A stretch of 64,000 bases of DNA from Trichococcus paludicola (lineage in GTDB: Bacteria > Bacillota > Bacilli > Lactobacillales > Aerococcaceae). The stretch's first letter is position 1, and every line of letters starts with the position of its first letter. Below the pieces are notes generated by a model. That model saw nothing but the letters and a program-made list of their open reading frames with translations. It had not been told where the DNA came from and did not search any database. Of this stretch, positions 27,993 to 36,932 are shown in pieces. The position numbers and the translations under genes were made by a program. Location of the stretch: the NCBI RefSeq assembly GCF_003052295.1, contig NZ_QBLC01000004.1, positions 124,001 to 188,000 of the forward strand. Direction: 5' to 3'.

Positions 27993-28682
27993 CTAAATGA
28001 TCCCGTATTCACGCAGGCTGAGATAATCATCGACCCCGATGATGAAATGATCAAGAATCTCAATACCCATCATTTCTCCGCATTCCACCATCCGGCGGGT
28101 AAACACCAAATCAGCTTCAGAGGGATCCGGATTCCCGGAAGGATGATTGTGAGCGAGGATGATCCGCGCCGCGGCAAACCTTACCGCCTCCCGAAAAATT
28201 TCGCGCGGATGCGCAACCGAACTGTTCAGGCTGCCTATGAATATCGTCTTCTTCTTGATGATTTCGTTCTTTGTGTTCAGATAGACAGCCACCACGTGTT
28301 CCTGCTGGAGGTCGCGCATCTCTTTCTGCAAAAGTGTTCCGGCGCTTTGCGTCGAGGTGATTGTACCGCTCTTCAATTGCGTGGCATTGGCTACACGGAC
28401 TCCCAATTCGACACAGGCCTTTATTTCGATCGCTTTGGTTCGGCCGATTCCGTGGATCGAAGTCAATTCTTCCAGTGAGGCCAGCTTTAAAGAATGCAAA
28501 TCCTCGAACTCATTCAGCACCCGTAAGGCCAACTGCATAACATTGCTGTCCCTGGGCCCTGTACGCAGAATGATCGCCAATAATTCATGCGTCGCTAGGG
28601 CTTTTTCTCCGAATTGATCCAATCTTTCACGCGGGCGCGAGGCTTTCGGAACCTCCATCAGCAGATTTGTTTCTTGCACCAT
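27993..28682 (-). CDS. radC: RadC/YeeS-type JAB-domain protein
   Basis: 229 residues. The N-terminal helix-hairpin-helix part has SIHGIGRTKAIEIKACVELG (core HGIGRTKA). The C-terminal JAMM domain has the metal-site signature HNHPSGNPDPSEAD and its glutamate upstream. Named for DNA repair, but its cellular role is not settled; the metal site suggests a peptidase-like or other hydrolase function. ATG with AAAGGGG upstream. It follows the HAD hydrolase gene by 60 bases and precedes the cold-shock gene. Confidence 0.93.
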   Translation of the reverse strand: MVQETNLLMEVPKASRPRERLDQFGEKALATHELLAIILRTGPRDSNVMQLALRVLNEFEDLHSLKLASLEELTSIHGIGRTKAIEIKACVELGVRVANATQLKSGTITSTQSAGTLLQKEMRDLQQEHVVAVYLNTKNEIIKKKTIFIGSLNSSVAHPREIFREAVRFAAARIILAHNHPSGNPDPSEADLVFTRRMVECGEMMGIEILDHFIIGVDDYLSLREYGII

Positions 28683-28742
28683 CCTGTTTTACCCCTTTCC
28701 TTCCGTCTACTCAATAGATACGCAGGAAGGGGCGAAAACAGG

Positions 28743-29402
28743 TTATTTCTCTTTCAACCAATCCATGACCGCGTGCAGGTCCGGCAAAATGGCCGTCGTT
28801 TTTGCTTTCGCTTCGTCATCCGGAACAATCAGATCGGGGATCATGATCACTTCAATGCCCGCATCATAAGCCGCACGGATGCCATTAAGCGAATCTTCCA
28901 GGATCAGACAATCCTCTTTCGGAATGCCGAGGGGTTTCCAGGCACTCAGGAAAATTTCCGGATCCGGTTTGGCGAAGGACACTTCATCCCCGCAGACTTG
29001 GTAGCGGAAATACTGCGAAATATCAGCCAATTCAAGGTAGAAGCTGACCTCCCTCCTTCGGCTGCTGGAAGCAACGACGCACACCACTCCTTCTTCCTTC
29101 AGAAAGGCCAGCAGATCATACAGGCCTTTTTTGATCGGAAGCCCCTGCTCGGAGGCGATGGTTGTCTGCCTTTTCTTCATTTTTCTCAGGAATCGCTCCG
29201 CTAGTTCAGCGTCACCGAAGTCGGAGGCCAATTCAGGCATCACATCCCTATCGGATCGTCCTACTTGTTTCAGGTAATAATCAAAGTCGAACGCTATCGG
29301 CAAAGCCAGCTCTTCAGCCAATTCACCTTGTGCCTGGTATCCCAACGTTTCCGTATCGAACATCAATCCATCCATATCAAAAATGACTGCTTTTTTACGC
29401 AT
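28743..29402 (-). CDS. HAD-family phosphatase (beta-phosphoglucomutase-like)
   Basis: 219 residues. HAD motif I is IFDMDGLMFDTE (nucleophile Asp in DMDG), motif II VVASSSR, motif III the lysine in CGDEVSFAKPDPEIF, and motif IV LILEDSLNGIRAA. The helical cap after motif I places it in subfamily I with beta-phosphoglucomutase and general sugar phosphatases; the substrate cannot be told. The ATG at 29402 has GAGGAG seven bases upstream; another ATG five codons earlier overlaps the ribosome site. Directly follows folC (stop and start almost touch), so translation may be coupled. Confidence 0.88.
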   Translation of the reverse strand: MRKKAVIFDMDGLMFDTETLGYQAQGELAEELALPIAFDFDYYLKQVGRSDRDVMPELASDFGDAELAERFLRKMKKRQTTIASEQGLPIKKGLYDLLAFLKEEGVVCVVASSSRRREVSFYLELADISQYFRYQVCGDEVSFAKPDPEIFLSAWKPLGIPKEDCLILEDSLNGIRAAYDAGIEVIMIPDLIVPDDEAKAKTTAILPDLHAVMDWLKEK

Positions 29403-29403
29403 C

Positions 29404-30714
29404 TCAAAACTCCTCATTCTTTAATAAATAATGTCTTACTTCGGAAAGAAAATACAGTGAGCCTGTGATCAACAACAGGCCTTCTTCGGATTGCTTCGCC
29501 TTCAGATCATCGATTGCAATGCGCCAATCTTCATAGGCCGCAGCTTCGGATATGCCCATCCGCTCGCACAGTTCCTTGACCGATGCAGCTCTTGGGAAAT
29601 CAAAACTGGTCACGTAAAGCTTGCTGTCAGGGATTGACTTAATCAACTGGCCCATTTCCTCCAGGTCCTTATCCGCCAACGCCGCCAACAGAATGGTGAT
29701 GTCCTTATCCGAAAACTTCTTCTTGATCGCTTCAGTCAGAACTTCCATAGCCGGGATATTATGCGCACCATCCAGCATGACAAATGGTTCTTGCGAAACG
29801 ATCTCCATCCGAACCGGCCAAGCTGTCCCGAGAAGCCCTGCTTTGATCGTGGTTTCCGAATAGTCTAAAACGTACTTTTGGCAGAACAGCAAGAAAGCTT
29901 GCAGCGCAGTGGCCGCATTATCGACTTGATGGCCACCCATCAAGGTTATTTCCAGGTTTTCAAAAGTGCCCAACGGAGAGGTAAAGTCAAAGACCTCATG
30001 GTAATCAGAACCCTCATGCCAATTGGAGACGCTGAAATCCGGGCCGAATACATGCAAGGGCGCAGCCTTTTTTTCCGCAGTGTCACGCATCACCGACAAA
30101 GCCTCTTCAGGCAATCTTCCAATGACGACCGGTGTCCCTTTCTTGATGATGCCCGCTTTTTGAAAGGCGATTTTCTCAATGGTATTTCCAAGAATATTGC
30201 TGTGATCTTTGCCTATCGTCGTGATGAGCGACAAATCCGGCTCGGCAACATTCGTGCTGTCGTAAAGACCGCCCAGGCCGACTTCCAACAATACGACATC
30301 GCACGGATGGGAGCCAAAATAGGAGAACATCATGGCGGTCACTACTTCGAATTCCGTCAGCGGACCCATATCCGTCAGGCCGATTTCCTCATAAAGTGCG
30401 TACAGAATGTTCGCTTGTTCCAATACGTCCTCATCCGGGATGTTCGCTCCATTCACGCCGATCCTTTCATTGAAACTGACGATATGCGGCGAGGTGAAGG
30501 TTCCCACCGTACAGCCAGCCGCCATGAACAGGCTTCTTAAGTAAGCAACATTCGACCCTTTTCCATTTGTTCCGGCAATATGGATGGATCTGAATTTACG
30601 TTCCGGGTGATCCAGTTTTTCCATCAACCATTTCATCCGGGCTATTCCCGGTTTAGGACCCATGCCTTTGCGGGAATGGATCCATTCCATCGCTTCTTCA
30701 TAAGTTGCAAACAT
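29404..30714 (-). CDS. folC: folylpolyglutamate synthase
   Basis: 436 residues of the Mur-ligase fold family. It adds glutamate to reduced folates (and, if bifunctional, to dihydropteroate). The ATP loop is IAGTNGKGSNVAYL; further marks are TFTSPHIVSFNERI, EVGLGGLYDSTNV, TTIGKDHSNILG and the C-terminal LDGAHN. It lies just behind valS, the classical valS-folC order of Firmicutes, and is followed closely by the HAD phosphatase. A terminator hairpin between valS and folC may limit read-through. Confidence 0.94.
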   Translation of the reverse strand: MFATYEEAMEWIHSRKGMGPKPGIARMKWLMEKLDHPERKFRSIHIAGTNGKGSNVAYLRSLFMAAGCTVGTFTSPHIVSFNERIGVNGANIPDEDVLEQANILYALYEEIGLTDMGPLTEFEVVTAMMFSYFGSHPCDVVLLEVGLGGLYDSTNVAEPDLSLITTIGKDHSNILGNTIEKIAFQKAGIIKKGTPVVIGRLPEEALSVMRDTAEKKAAPLHVFGPDFSVSNWHEGSDYHEVFDFTSPLGTFENLEITLMGGHQVDNAATALQAFLLFCQKYVLDYSETTIKAGLLGTAWPVRMEIVSQEPFVMLDGAHNIPAMEVLTEAIKKKFSDKDITILLAALADKDLEEMGQLIKSIPDSKLYVTSFDFPRAASVKELCERMGISEAAAYEDWRIAIDDLKAKQSEEGLLLITGSLYFLSEVRHYLLKNEEF

Positions 30715-30741
30715 CTACCGCTTCACTCCATTTCCATTTAA

Positions 30742-30783
30742 GAAGAACCCTATCCACAAAGGCGCTTGCTAATAGGGTTCTTC
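30742..30783 (-). terminator. hairpin between valS and folC
   Basis: GAAGAACCCTAT/ATAGGGTTCTTC stem. The T-run on the minus strand is short, so termination may be partial and folC may be reached by read-through. Confidence 0.55.
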
Positions 30784-30814
30784 CTGTTCAATTCAATTCA
30801 ATTTAATTCTATGG

Positions 30815-33463
30815 TCAAGCCAACTGTTCTTTCAGAGCAGCGATACGTTCTTCCACAGCCACGAGTTTATCGCGGTATTCCGTTTCTTTTTGTTTCTCCC
30901 CATCAATTACAGCCTGCGGTGCTTTGCTGATGAATTTTTCGTTATTCAATTTGCTTTCCACCCGGTCGACTTCTTTGGTCAATTTCTCCGCTTCCTTTTC
31001 GAGACGGGAAATCTCATCTTCCAATTTGATCAGACCCGCTAAAGGCATGTACACTTCTCCGCCTGAGAAAACGGCGGTGACAGCGTCGCTGGCTGCTTGG
31101 ATGTGTAGACCTATTTCCAGCGTATCCGGATTGCAGAAACGGAAGATGTAGGATTCGTTGGCGCGGAAAATCGCTTCGGTCGCCTCGTCATTCACTTTCA
31201 GCTGCATCGGAACTTTCTTGGACAACGGTGTGTTCATTTCTGCGCGGACATTGCGGACGCCACGGATCAATTCGATCAGTTTTTCCATCGCTTCCTCAGC
31301 TGCTTCATCGATATAGCTGTCATCCGTTTCCGGATAGGCTGCCGTTACGATAGAATCGCCTTGATGCGGTACATTCTGCCAGATTTCTTCGGTGACGAAC
31401 GGCATGACCGGATGCAATAAGCGCAAGACATTATCCAAAACATACGCCAAGATGCTGCGGGTTGTGCGTTTTGCCTCTTCATTTTCCCCTTGCAGAACTT
31501 CTTTGGACATTTCGATATACCAGTCACAGTAATCATCCCAGATGAAACGGTACAACAAACGGCCTGCTTCACCGAATTCAAATTTCTCGAACAGATCCGT
31601 CACTTTTGTGATGGTCTTGTTCAGGCTGGAAAGAATCCATTTATCGGCGATTGTCTTTTCCCCTGAAATGTCGATGTCGTCGAAAGTCAGATCTTCCAAA
31701 TTAAGGAGCACGTAACGGCTGGCATTCCAGATTTTGTTGATGAAGTTCCAGGATGCATCCATCTTCTCATAGCTGAAGCGCACATCCTGTCCAGGTGCGG
31801 AACCGTTGGCCAAGAACCAACGCAAAGCATCCGCCCCGTATTTTTCGACAACTTCCATCGGATCGATTCCGTTTCCGAGCGATTTGCTCATCTTGCGGCC
31901 TTGCTCATCACGGATCAGACCATGGATCAGCACATTCTCAAACGGACGCTTGTCGGTGAACTCCAGACTCTGGAAGATCATTCGGCTTACCCAGAAGAAG
32001 ATGATGTCATAGCCGGTAACCAACGTGCTGGTAGGGAAATAACGTTTGAAATCTTCCGCATCTTCATCCGGCCAGCCCATCGTCGAGAACGGCCAAAGTG
32101 CTGAACTGAACCACGTATCCAGAACATCCTCATCCTGCGTCCAGTTTTCGCTGTCGCTCGGAGCTTCCATGCCTACGTACATTTCGCCGGTTTCCTTATG
32201 ATACCAGGCCGGGATTTGATGTCCCCACCATAATTGGCGAGAAATGACCCAGTCATGGACGTTGCCCATCCAAGTCAGGAATGTATTCTCAAATCGTTCC
32301 GGATAGAAGGAAACTTTTTCTTCTGCCGATTGATTTTCGACAGCACGCTCAGCCAACGGTTGCATTTTGACGAACCATTGCGTCGAGATGCGCGGTTCCA
32401 CAATAACGTTTGTGCGTTCTGAATGTCCGACACTGTGGGTCATTTCTTCAATTTTGACCAAATAGCCCAGTTCTTCCATATCTTTTATGATCGCTTTGCG
32501 CGCCGCAAAACGGTCCATTCCTGCATATTTTCCGGCTGCTTCGTTCATCGTCGCATCATCGTTCATGACGTTCACTTGCGGCAAATCATGGCGTAATCCG
32601 ACTTCAAAGTCGTTCGGGTCATGAGCGGGTGTGATCTTAACGACACCAGTCCCGAAGTCCATCTCAACATAATCATCAGCGATGACCGGGATTTCCCGAT
32701 TCACCAGCGGCAATGTCACGGTCTTGCCGATGAATTGCTGATATCTTTCATCTTCCGGATGAACCGCGATGGCAGTATCGCCCAACATGGTTTCGGGACG
32801 GGTAGTCGCCAACTCCAGGTAGCCTGAACCATCCGTCATCGGATAGCGGAAGTGATAGAAGGCGCCCTGAACGTCCTTGTGGATGACTTCAATATCGGAT
32901 AAGGCTGTTTTCGCTTTAGGGTCCCAGTTGATGATATAGGCGCCGCGGTAGATCAAGTCTTTTTCATACAATCCAACAAAAACTTTCCGTACTGCATCCG
33001 ACAAACCTTCATCGAGCGTAAATCGCTCGCGGTCATAATCAACGGAAATGCCCATTTTTCCCCATTGTTCACGGATGACGCTAGCGTAATCCTCTTTCCA
33101 TTCCCAAACCTTGTCGACAAAGGCTTCTCGGCCGAGGTCATAGCGGGTAAGGCCATCCTCGGCTAATTTTGCTTCAACCTTGGCTTGGGTGGCGATGCCG
33201 GCGTGGTCCATCCCAGGCAACCACAATGTATCGAATCCTTGCATGCGTTTTTGGCGAATCAACATATCCTGCAGCGTCACATCCCAGGCATGGCCCAAGT
33301 GCAGTCTGCCGGTTACGTTTGGAGGCGGAATCACGATCGAATACGGTTTTTTGCTTTTGTCGCCGCTCGGTTTGAACAGTCCCGCTTCCACCCATTTTTG
33401 ATATTTTCCTGCTTCTACTTGCTGGGGTTGATACTTTGTCGGCATTGCATCTGCTTTAGACAT
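30815..33463 (-). CDS. valS: valyl-tRNA synthetase
   Basis: 882 residues, standard class Ia length. The HIGH motif is [15 protein letters not shown] (residues about 47-61) and the KMSKS motif [17 protein letters not shown]. The editing domain carries the [19 protein letters not shown] region (cited as [12 protein letters not shown]), and a C-terminal coiled-coil arm ends the protein ([21 protein letters not shown], core heptads). ATG with AGGAAGTGG upstream. Expression is controlled by a valine T-box in front. Confidence 0.98.
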   Translation of the reverse strand: MSKADAMPTKYQPQQVEAGKYQKWVEAGLFKPSGDKSKKPYSIVIPPPNVTGRLHLGHAWDVTLQDMLIRQKRMQGFDTLWLPGMDHAGIATQAKVEAKLAEDGLTRYDLGREAFVDKVWEWKEDYASVIREQWGKMGISVDYDRERFTLDEGLSDAVRKVFVGLYEKDLIYRGAYIINWDPKAKTALSDIEVIHKDVQGAFYHFRYPMTDGSGYLELATTRPETMLGDTAIAVHPEDERYQQFIGKTVTLPLVNREIPVIADDYVEMDFGTGVVKITPAHDPNDFEVGLRHDLPQVNVMNDDATMNEAAGKYAGMDRFAARKAIIKDMEELGYLVKIEEMTHSVGHSERTNVIVEPRISTQWFVKMQPLAERAVENQSAEEKVSFYPERFENTFLTWMGNVHDWVISRQLWWGHQIPAWYHKETGEMYVGMEAPSDSENWTQDEDVLDTWFSSALWPFSTMGWPDEDAEDFKRYFPTSTLVTGYDIIFFWVSRMIFQSLEFTDKRPFENVLIHGLIRDEQGRKMSKSLGNGIDPMEVVEKYGADALRWFLANGSAPGQDVRFSYEKMDASWNFINKIWNASRYVLLNLEDLTFDDIDISGEKTIADKWILSSLNKTITKVTDLFEKFEFGEAGRLLYRFIWDDYCDWYIEMSKEVLQGENEEAKRTTRSILAYVLDNVLRLLHPVMPFVTEEIWQNVPHQGDSIVTAAYPETDDSYIDEAAEEAMEKLIELIRGVRNVRAEMNTPLSKKVPMQLKVNDEATEAIFRANESYIFRFCNPDTLEIGLHIQAASDAVTAVFSGGEVYMPLAGLIKLEDEISRLEKEAEKLTKEVDRVESKLNNEKFISKAPQAVIDGEKQKETEYRDKLVAVEERIAALKEQLA

Positions 33464-33499
33464 TCAGCCACTTCCTCTCTCTTTTACATCGATTTGTTG

Positions 33500-33755
33500 C
33501 GAAAAAAAAACGCCCTGCATACGAATATGCAGGACGATATGATCGCGGTACCACCTAAATTACAGGAATCGGATCCCTGTCTCTCTTTTTGATAACGGAG
33601 AATACTCCGAGCTGCGCTACCCAGTCCACAGACCTTCACACAACTTGCTCACAAGCTACTTCACTTTCCTTCCCCAAAAAAGCTTTCACCAAACGCTTTT
33701 CTCTCTTGTGTGGTTCCGGGTAAGCTACTCTTCTTGATCGACGCTTATTTATACT
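33500..33755 (-). promoter_or_regulatory. T-box leader of valS (Val)
   Basis: Minus strand has the T-box core GGTGGTACCGCG (33544-33555) and a terminator stem CCTGCATA/TATGCAGG with a run of nine T residues at about 33502-33510. Stem I has AAAAGC/GCTTTT around GGTG and a specifier loop with AGTA opposite GAA. GAA is followed by GTA (Val), one purine, and then the lower stem CTTG. The Val codon agrees with the gene that follows. Confidence 0.9.
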
Positions 33756-33760
33756 TCACT

Positions 33761-33789
33761 AGTTTAGCACCTTTTGATCGAAATCTCAA
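33761..33789 (-). promoter_or_regulatory. valS promoter
   Basis: Minus strand TTGAGA, 17-base spacer, TAAACT. The -35 lies only six bases behind the tpx stop. Confidence 0.65.
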
Positions 33790-33794
33790 TGCGA

Positions 33795-34289
33795 TTAAAG
33801 TAATTTTTTTGCAGCTGACAATGCTGCTGCTTCATCTGGTTCGGTCGCGATTTCAGGGACGATTTCCATGTAGGAAAGGACGCCTTCTTTGTCGATGACG
33901 AATACGCTGCGGGCTAACTTGTTGCCTAATTTGGGCACTTTCAGTCCATAGGCTTCCCCAAACTCGCCTGCATCGTCATGCAGCATCTGCATATCGATGC
34001 CGTTTGCCGAGCACCAGTTGATCAATTCTTCTTTTGTATTTTTCGAAACCGACAACAAGGTCAAGCCTTCGATATTCGCTGCCGTTTCGTTGAATTTGCG
34101 TGTTTGTTTGTCGCAGACGCTTGTGTTGATGTCCGGGAATACGCTGATCAGAACAACCGAACCGCGCAAATCATCCAAAGATACCTTTTCGTCTTCAGTG
34201 TTGTACAACGAAAATGCCGGCGCCTTCTCCCCAACTACGGGCTGATTCCCTAAAACTTCAACAATCTCACCTTTTAATGTCACTTGCAT
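33795..34289 (-). CDS. tpx: thiol peroxidase (atypical 2-Cys peroxiredoxin)
   Basis: 164 residues, standard length. Tpx reduces hydroperoxides using thioredoxin. The peroxidatic cysteine is in FPDINTSVCDKQTRKF (usual FPSIDTSVCD), and the resolving cysteine in ELINWCSANGID. The C-terminus DEAAALSAAKKLL is typical. ATG with a GGGGGAA stretch upstream. It forms a single-gene unit between thiI and the valS T-box and fits the window's other thiol genes. Confidence 0.95.
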   Translation of the reverse strand: MQVTLKGEIVEVLGNQPVVGEKAPAFSLYNTEDEKVSLDDLRGSVVLISVFPDINTSVCDKQTRKFNETAANIEGLTLLSVSKNTKEELINWCSANGIDMQMLHDDAGEFGEAYGLKVPKLGNKLARSVFVIDKEGVLSYMEIVPEIATEPDEAAALSAAKKLL

Positions 34290-34376
34290 GAAAACATTCC
34301 CCCTTATCCGATAGTACTCTCATTATACAGATAAGCGGTGATTTATGGTAAGGATACGCTCCTGCATTGGCAGAGG

Positions 34377-35591
34377 TTACAGCAAATCCGAAAAGAGCGC
34401 CTCGTCTTGGCTGGCTGTATCTTCGCGGCCGGTTATGCTTGATACTACGATGCCCGCAACCGCGCGTGCCACGAGCGGTTCCACATCAAGGATCGCTTCA
34501 AAACGTCTGGCCTTGTCCAAATGTGGTTTCGTTTTGGGTGACGGTGGCGCAAAAATCGTGCAGCAGTCTTCGAAAGGTTGCACCGACAAATCAAAGGTAT
34601 CGATTTTCTGCGCCAAATCGATGATTTCCAATTTATCCATTGTTGCGACAGGACGAATGATCGGCGTCGTTGTGACATCATTGATGGCGATCATGCTCTC
34701 CAGCGTCTGGGAAGCGACTTGGGCCAAAGATTCCCCATTAAAGATGGCCAGCCCTTTGCGTTCGGCTCTGATGGCATCGGTGATCCGCAGCATCATCCGG
34801 CGCGTGATCGTCATCAGGTAATCCGCAGGGATTTTCTCTTTGATTTCTTCCTGAATCTCTGTGAACGGCACTTCGATGAACTGGATTTCACCGCCGAATT
34901 TAGTCAATTTGGCAGCCAGATCTTTGGCTTTCTGCAACGCTTGCGGACTTGTGTAAGGCGGGCTGTGGAAATGCACCGCCTCGATCTTCACGCCGCGCTT
35001 CATGGCAAGATAACCGGCTACCGGCGAATCGATGCCTCCGGAAAGCATAAGCATGCCTCTGCCGCTGGAGCCGACAGGCAATCCGCCAGGCCCTTGATAG
35101 GTTTGCGTGCTCAGCATGATGCCGCCGGTTTTGATGTCTACGCGCACAAGGATGTCCGGCTGCTTCATCTTGACCGAAATACCCGGGAAAGCATCCAGCA
35201 CGGTAGCCCCCAGCTCGGCATTCATGAAGGTCGTGTCATGCTCGTAGGTATGATCCGCACGGCGCGTAGCTATCTTGAACGTTTTTCCGGCAGTCTCCAT
35301 TTTGGCAAGCAAGTCCACCAAAACCCGTTTCACTTCATCGAGATCACGCGAAACCAGATAGACCGGCGAATAGTTTTGGATGCCGAACACATGCTGCAGG
35401 CGTTCGATGATGACGGCCTCGTCAGCTCCGTTCAGGTCCAACAGCATAGAATCGTGCTCGGGTTTGATTTTTATCTGCGGATGATCCTTTGTGACCATCC
35501 TGACATTTTGCGCCAACTGTTGGACAAAACGTTTTTTATTTTTCCCTTTGGTCGACAATTCGCCAAAGCGGATTTGAATGTGCGTTTCCAT
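34377..35591 (-). CDS. thiI: tRNA 4-thiouridine synthase ThiI (no rhodanese domain)
   Basis: 404 residues. The N-terminal ferredoxin-like and THUMP domains (about 1-165) bind tRNA; the PP-loop MLSGGIDSPVAGYLAMKRG (about 180-198) activates U8. The C-terminal rhodanese domain found in E. coli ThiI is absent, as in most Firmicutes, where sulfur is taken directly from a dedicated cysteine desulfurase. That partner is the gene directly upstream, 29 bases away. Product: 4-thiouridine at position 8 of tRNA, possibly also sulfur for thiamine. Confidence 0.96.
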   Translation of the reverse strand: METHIQIRFGELSTKGKNKKRFVQQLAQNVRMVTKDHPQIKIKPEHDSMLLDLNGADEAVIIERLQHVFGIQNYSPVYLVSRDLDEVKRVLVDLLAKMETAGKTFKIATRRADHTYEHDTTFMNAELGATVLDAFPGISVKMKQPDILVRVDIKTGGIMLSTQTYQGPGGLPVGSSGRGMLMLSGGIDSPVAGYLAMKRGVKIEAVHFHSPPYTSPQALQKAKDLAAKLTKFGGEIQFIEVPFTEIQEEIKEKIPADYLMTITRRMMLRITDAIRAERKGLAIFNGESLAQVASQTLESMIAINDVTTTPIIRPVATMDKLEIIDLAQKIDTFDLSVQPFEDCCTIFAPPSPKTKPHLDKARRFEAILDVEPLVARAVAGIVVSSITGREDTASQDEALFSDLL

Positions 35592-35620
35592 TTATGTTCT
35601 CTTCCTATCTGTCTGTTAGT

Positions 35621-36757
35621 CTATTGTATCTTTTGGAACTGTTCATGCAGCGTCCGGAAATGTCCAATGAACGCTTCCGCTTCCGACTCCGTATTTTCGC
35701 CGGAAAGGCTTATCCTGACAGCACACTGGCTCCAGGAAAGGGGGATGCCCATCGATCCCAACGTATAGGGCGTGCCTTTCTTCCGGCTTGAGCAGGCGCT
35801 GGTAGTTGAAATGAAGATATCCTGACTTTCGAAAGCATGGACCATCACTTCTCCCCTGACGCCTTTCATGGCAAAACAAAGGATATGGCCGGCGCCATCT
35901 TCAGGTGAAAAAATCCGCACATCTTCATATTCCGAAAGGGCCGCAACCAACTTACTCCGGACCAGCCATTCTTGTTTTCGGCTGGATTCGCTGCCTTCAA
36001 GCGTCATGCGCAAAGCTTTCGCCATCGCTGCGACTCCCCCGACATTCTCCGTCGTGCTGCGCATGCCCGATTCTTGCCCGCCTCCCGTCAACAACGGCGC
36101 GATCCGTTTGCCATGTTTCTTATAGAGGATGCCGACGCCTTTGGGACCATGGAATTTATGCGCTGAAAGCGACAGCAGATCCACTCGTGGGTGTCGGATC
36201 AGCGGCTCGCATTCACCGACAGCCTGCACGGCATCCACATGGAAATGGACCCAAGGATAGTTTTCCAACAACTCGCCGATAGCCTCGATTGGTTGGATGC
36301 TACCCACTTCATTGTTGATTGCCATAACGCTCAGCAGGATCGTATCTTTCCTTATCGTTTTCTCAAGTTCCTCGATGGATACGATTCCGTTCGCGTCGAC
36401 AGGCACGTAGCTGATTTCAAAGCCTAACTTTTCCAGTTGCTCCAACGACTTTGATACGGCAGGATGCTCAACGGAAGAAGCGATCATGTGTTTCCCTGCT
36501 GCAAATTTCTCCATCGCAGTACCTTTGATCGCCCAGTTGTCACTCTCTGTCCCACCGCTCGTGAAGAATATTTCATCCGGCTGGGCACCCAGTAATAGTG
36601 CAATCTGTTTGCGCGATTGCTGCAACAAAGCATCCGCTTCATTGCCTAATCTGTGCAGACTGGAAGGATTACCAAAAAATTGTTCATTGACCTTCCGGTA
36701 TGTATCCATAGCTTCCAGATACATTTTTGTTGTTGCACTGTTGTCAAAATAAATCAT
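35621..36757 (-). CDS. cysteine desulfurase paired with ThiI
   Basis: 378 residues, NifS-family PLP enzyme with MIYFDNSATTKMYLEAM at the start, SGGTESDNWAIKG, the PLP lysine in LSAHKFHGPKGVGILY, and the active cysteine in ISTTSACSSRKKG. Its gene lies directly before thiI, the standard nifZ-thiI order of Bacillus, so it most likely supplies sulfur for 4-thiouridine. It is clearly distinct from the other desulfurase at 10-11 kb, whose cysteine loop reads SACTAGS. Confidence 0.94.
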   Translation of the reverse strand: MIYFDNSATTKMYLEAMDTYRKVNEQFFGNPSSLHRLGNEADALLQQSRKQIALLLGAQPDEIFFTSGGTESDNWAIKGTAMEKFAAGKHMIASSVEHPAVSKSLEQLEKLGFEISYVPVDANGIVSIEELEKTIRKDTILLSVMAINNEVGSIQPIEAIGELLENYPWVHFHVDAVQAVGECEPLIRHPRVDLLSLSAHKFHGPKGVGILYKKHGKRIAPLLTGGGQESGMRSTTENVGGVAAMAKALRMTLEGSESSRKQEWLVRSKLVAALSEYEDVRIFSPEDGAGHILCFAMKGVRGEVMVHAFESQDIFISTTSACSSRKKGTPYTLGSMGIPLSWSQCAVRISLSGENTESEAEAFIGHFRTLHEQFQKIQ

Positions 36758-36882
36758 CTTTATCTACACTTCCTTAATAACTTTGCACTCTCATCGGGAC
36801 ATCCCATCTATTATATAGAAAATGCCTGACCATTTAAAGCATACGGCTGAATTTTATTCCGTTCTCATATAAAGAGGGTCCA

Positions 36883-36910
36883 AAAAAGGGCCGAGACAAT
36901 GTCCCGACCC
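36883..36910 (-). terminator. terminator after ezrA
   Basis: GGGCCGAGACA/TGTCCCGACCC stem (one wobble pair) and six T residues on the minus strand. Confidence 0.85.
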
Positions 36911-36932
36911 CTGCGTTCTGTTTGTTCTGCAT

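Noticed and set aside
34578-35768. Open frame of 396 codons on the plus strand over thiI
   Set aside because: Antisense to thiI and running into the desulfurase gene; no family motif and no start signal. A shadow frame favoured by the GC content.
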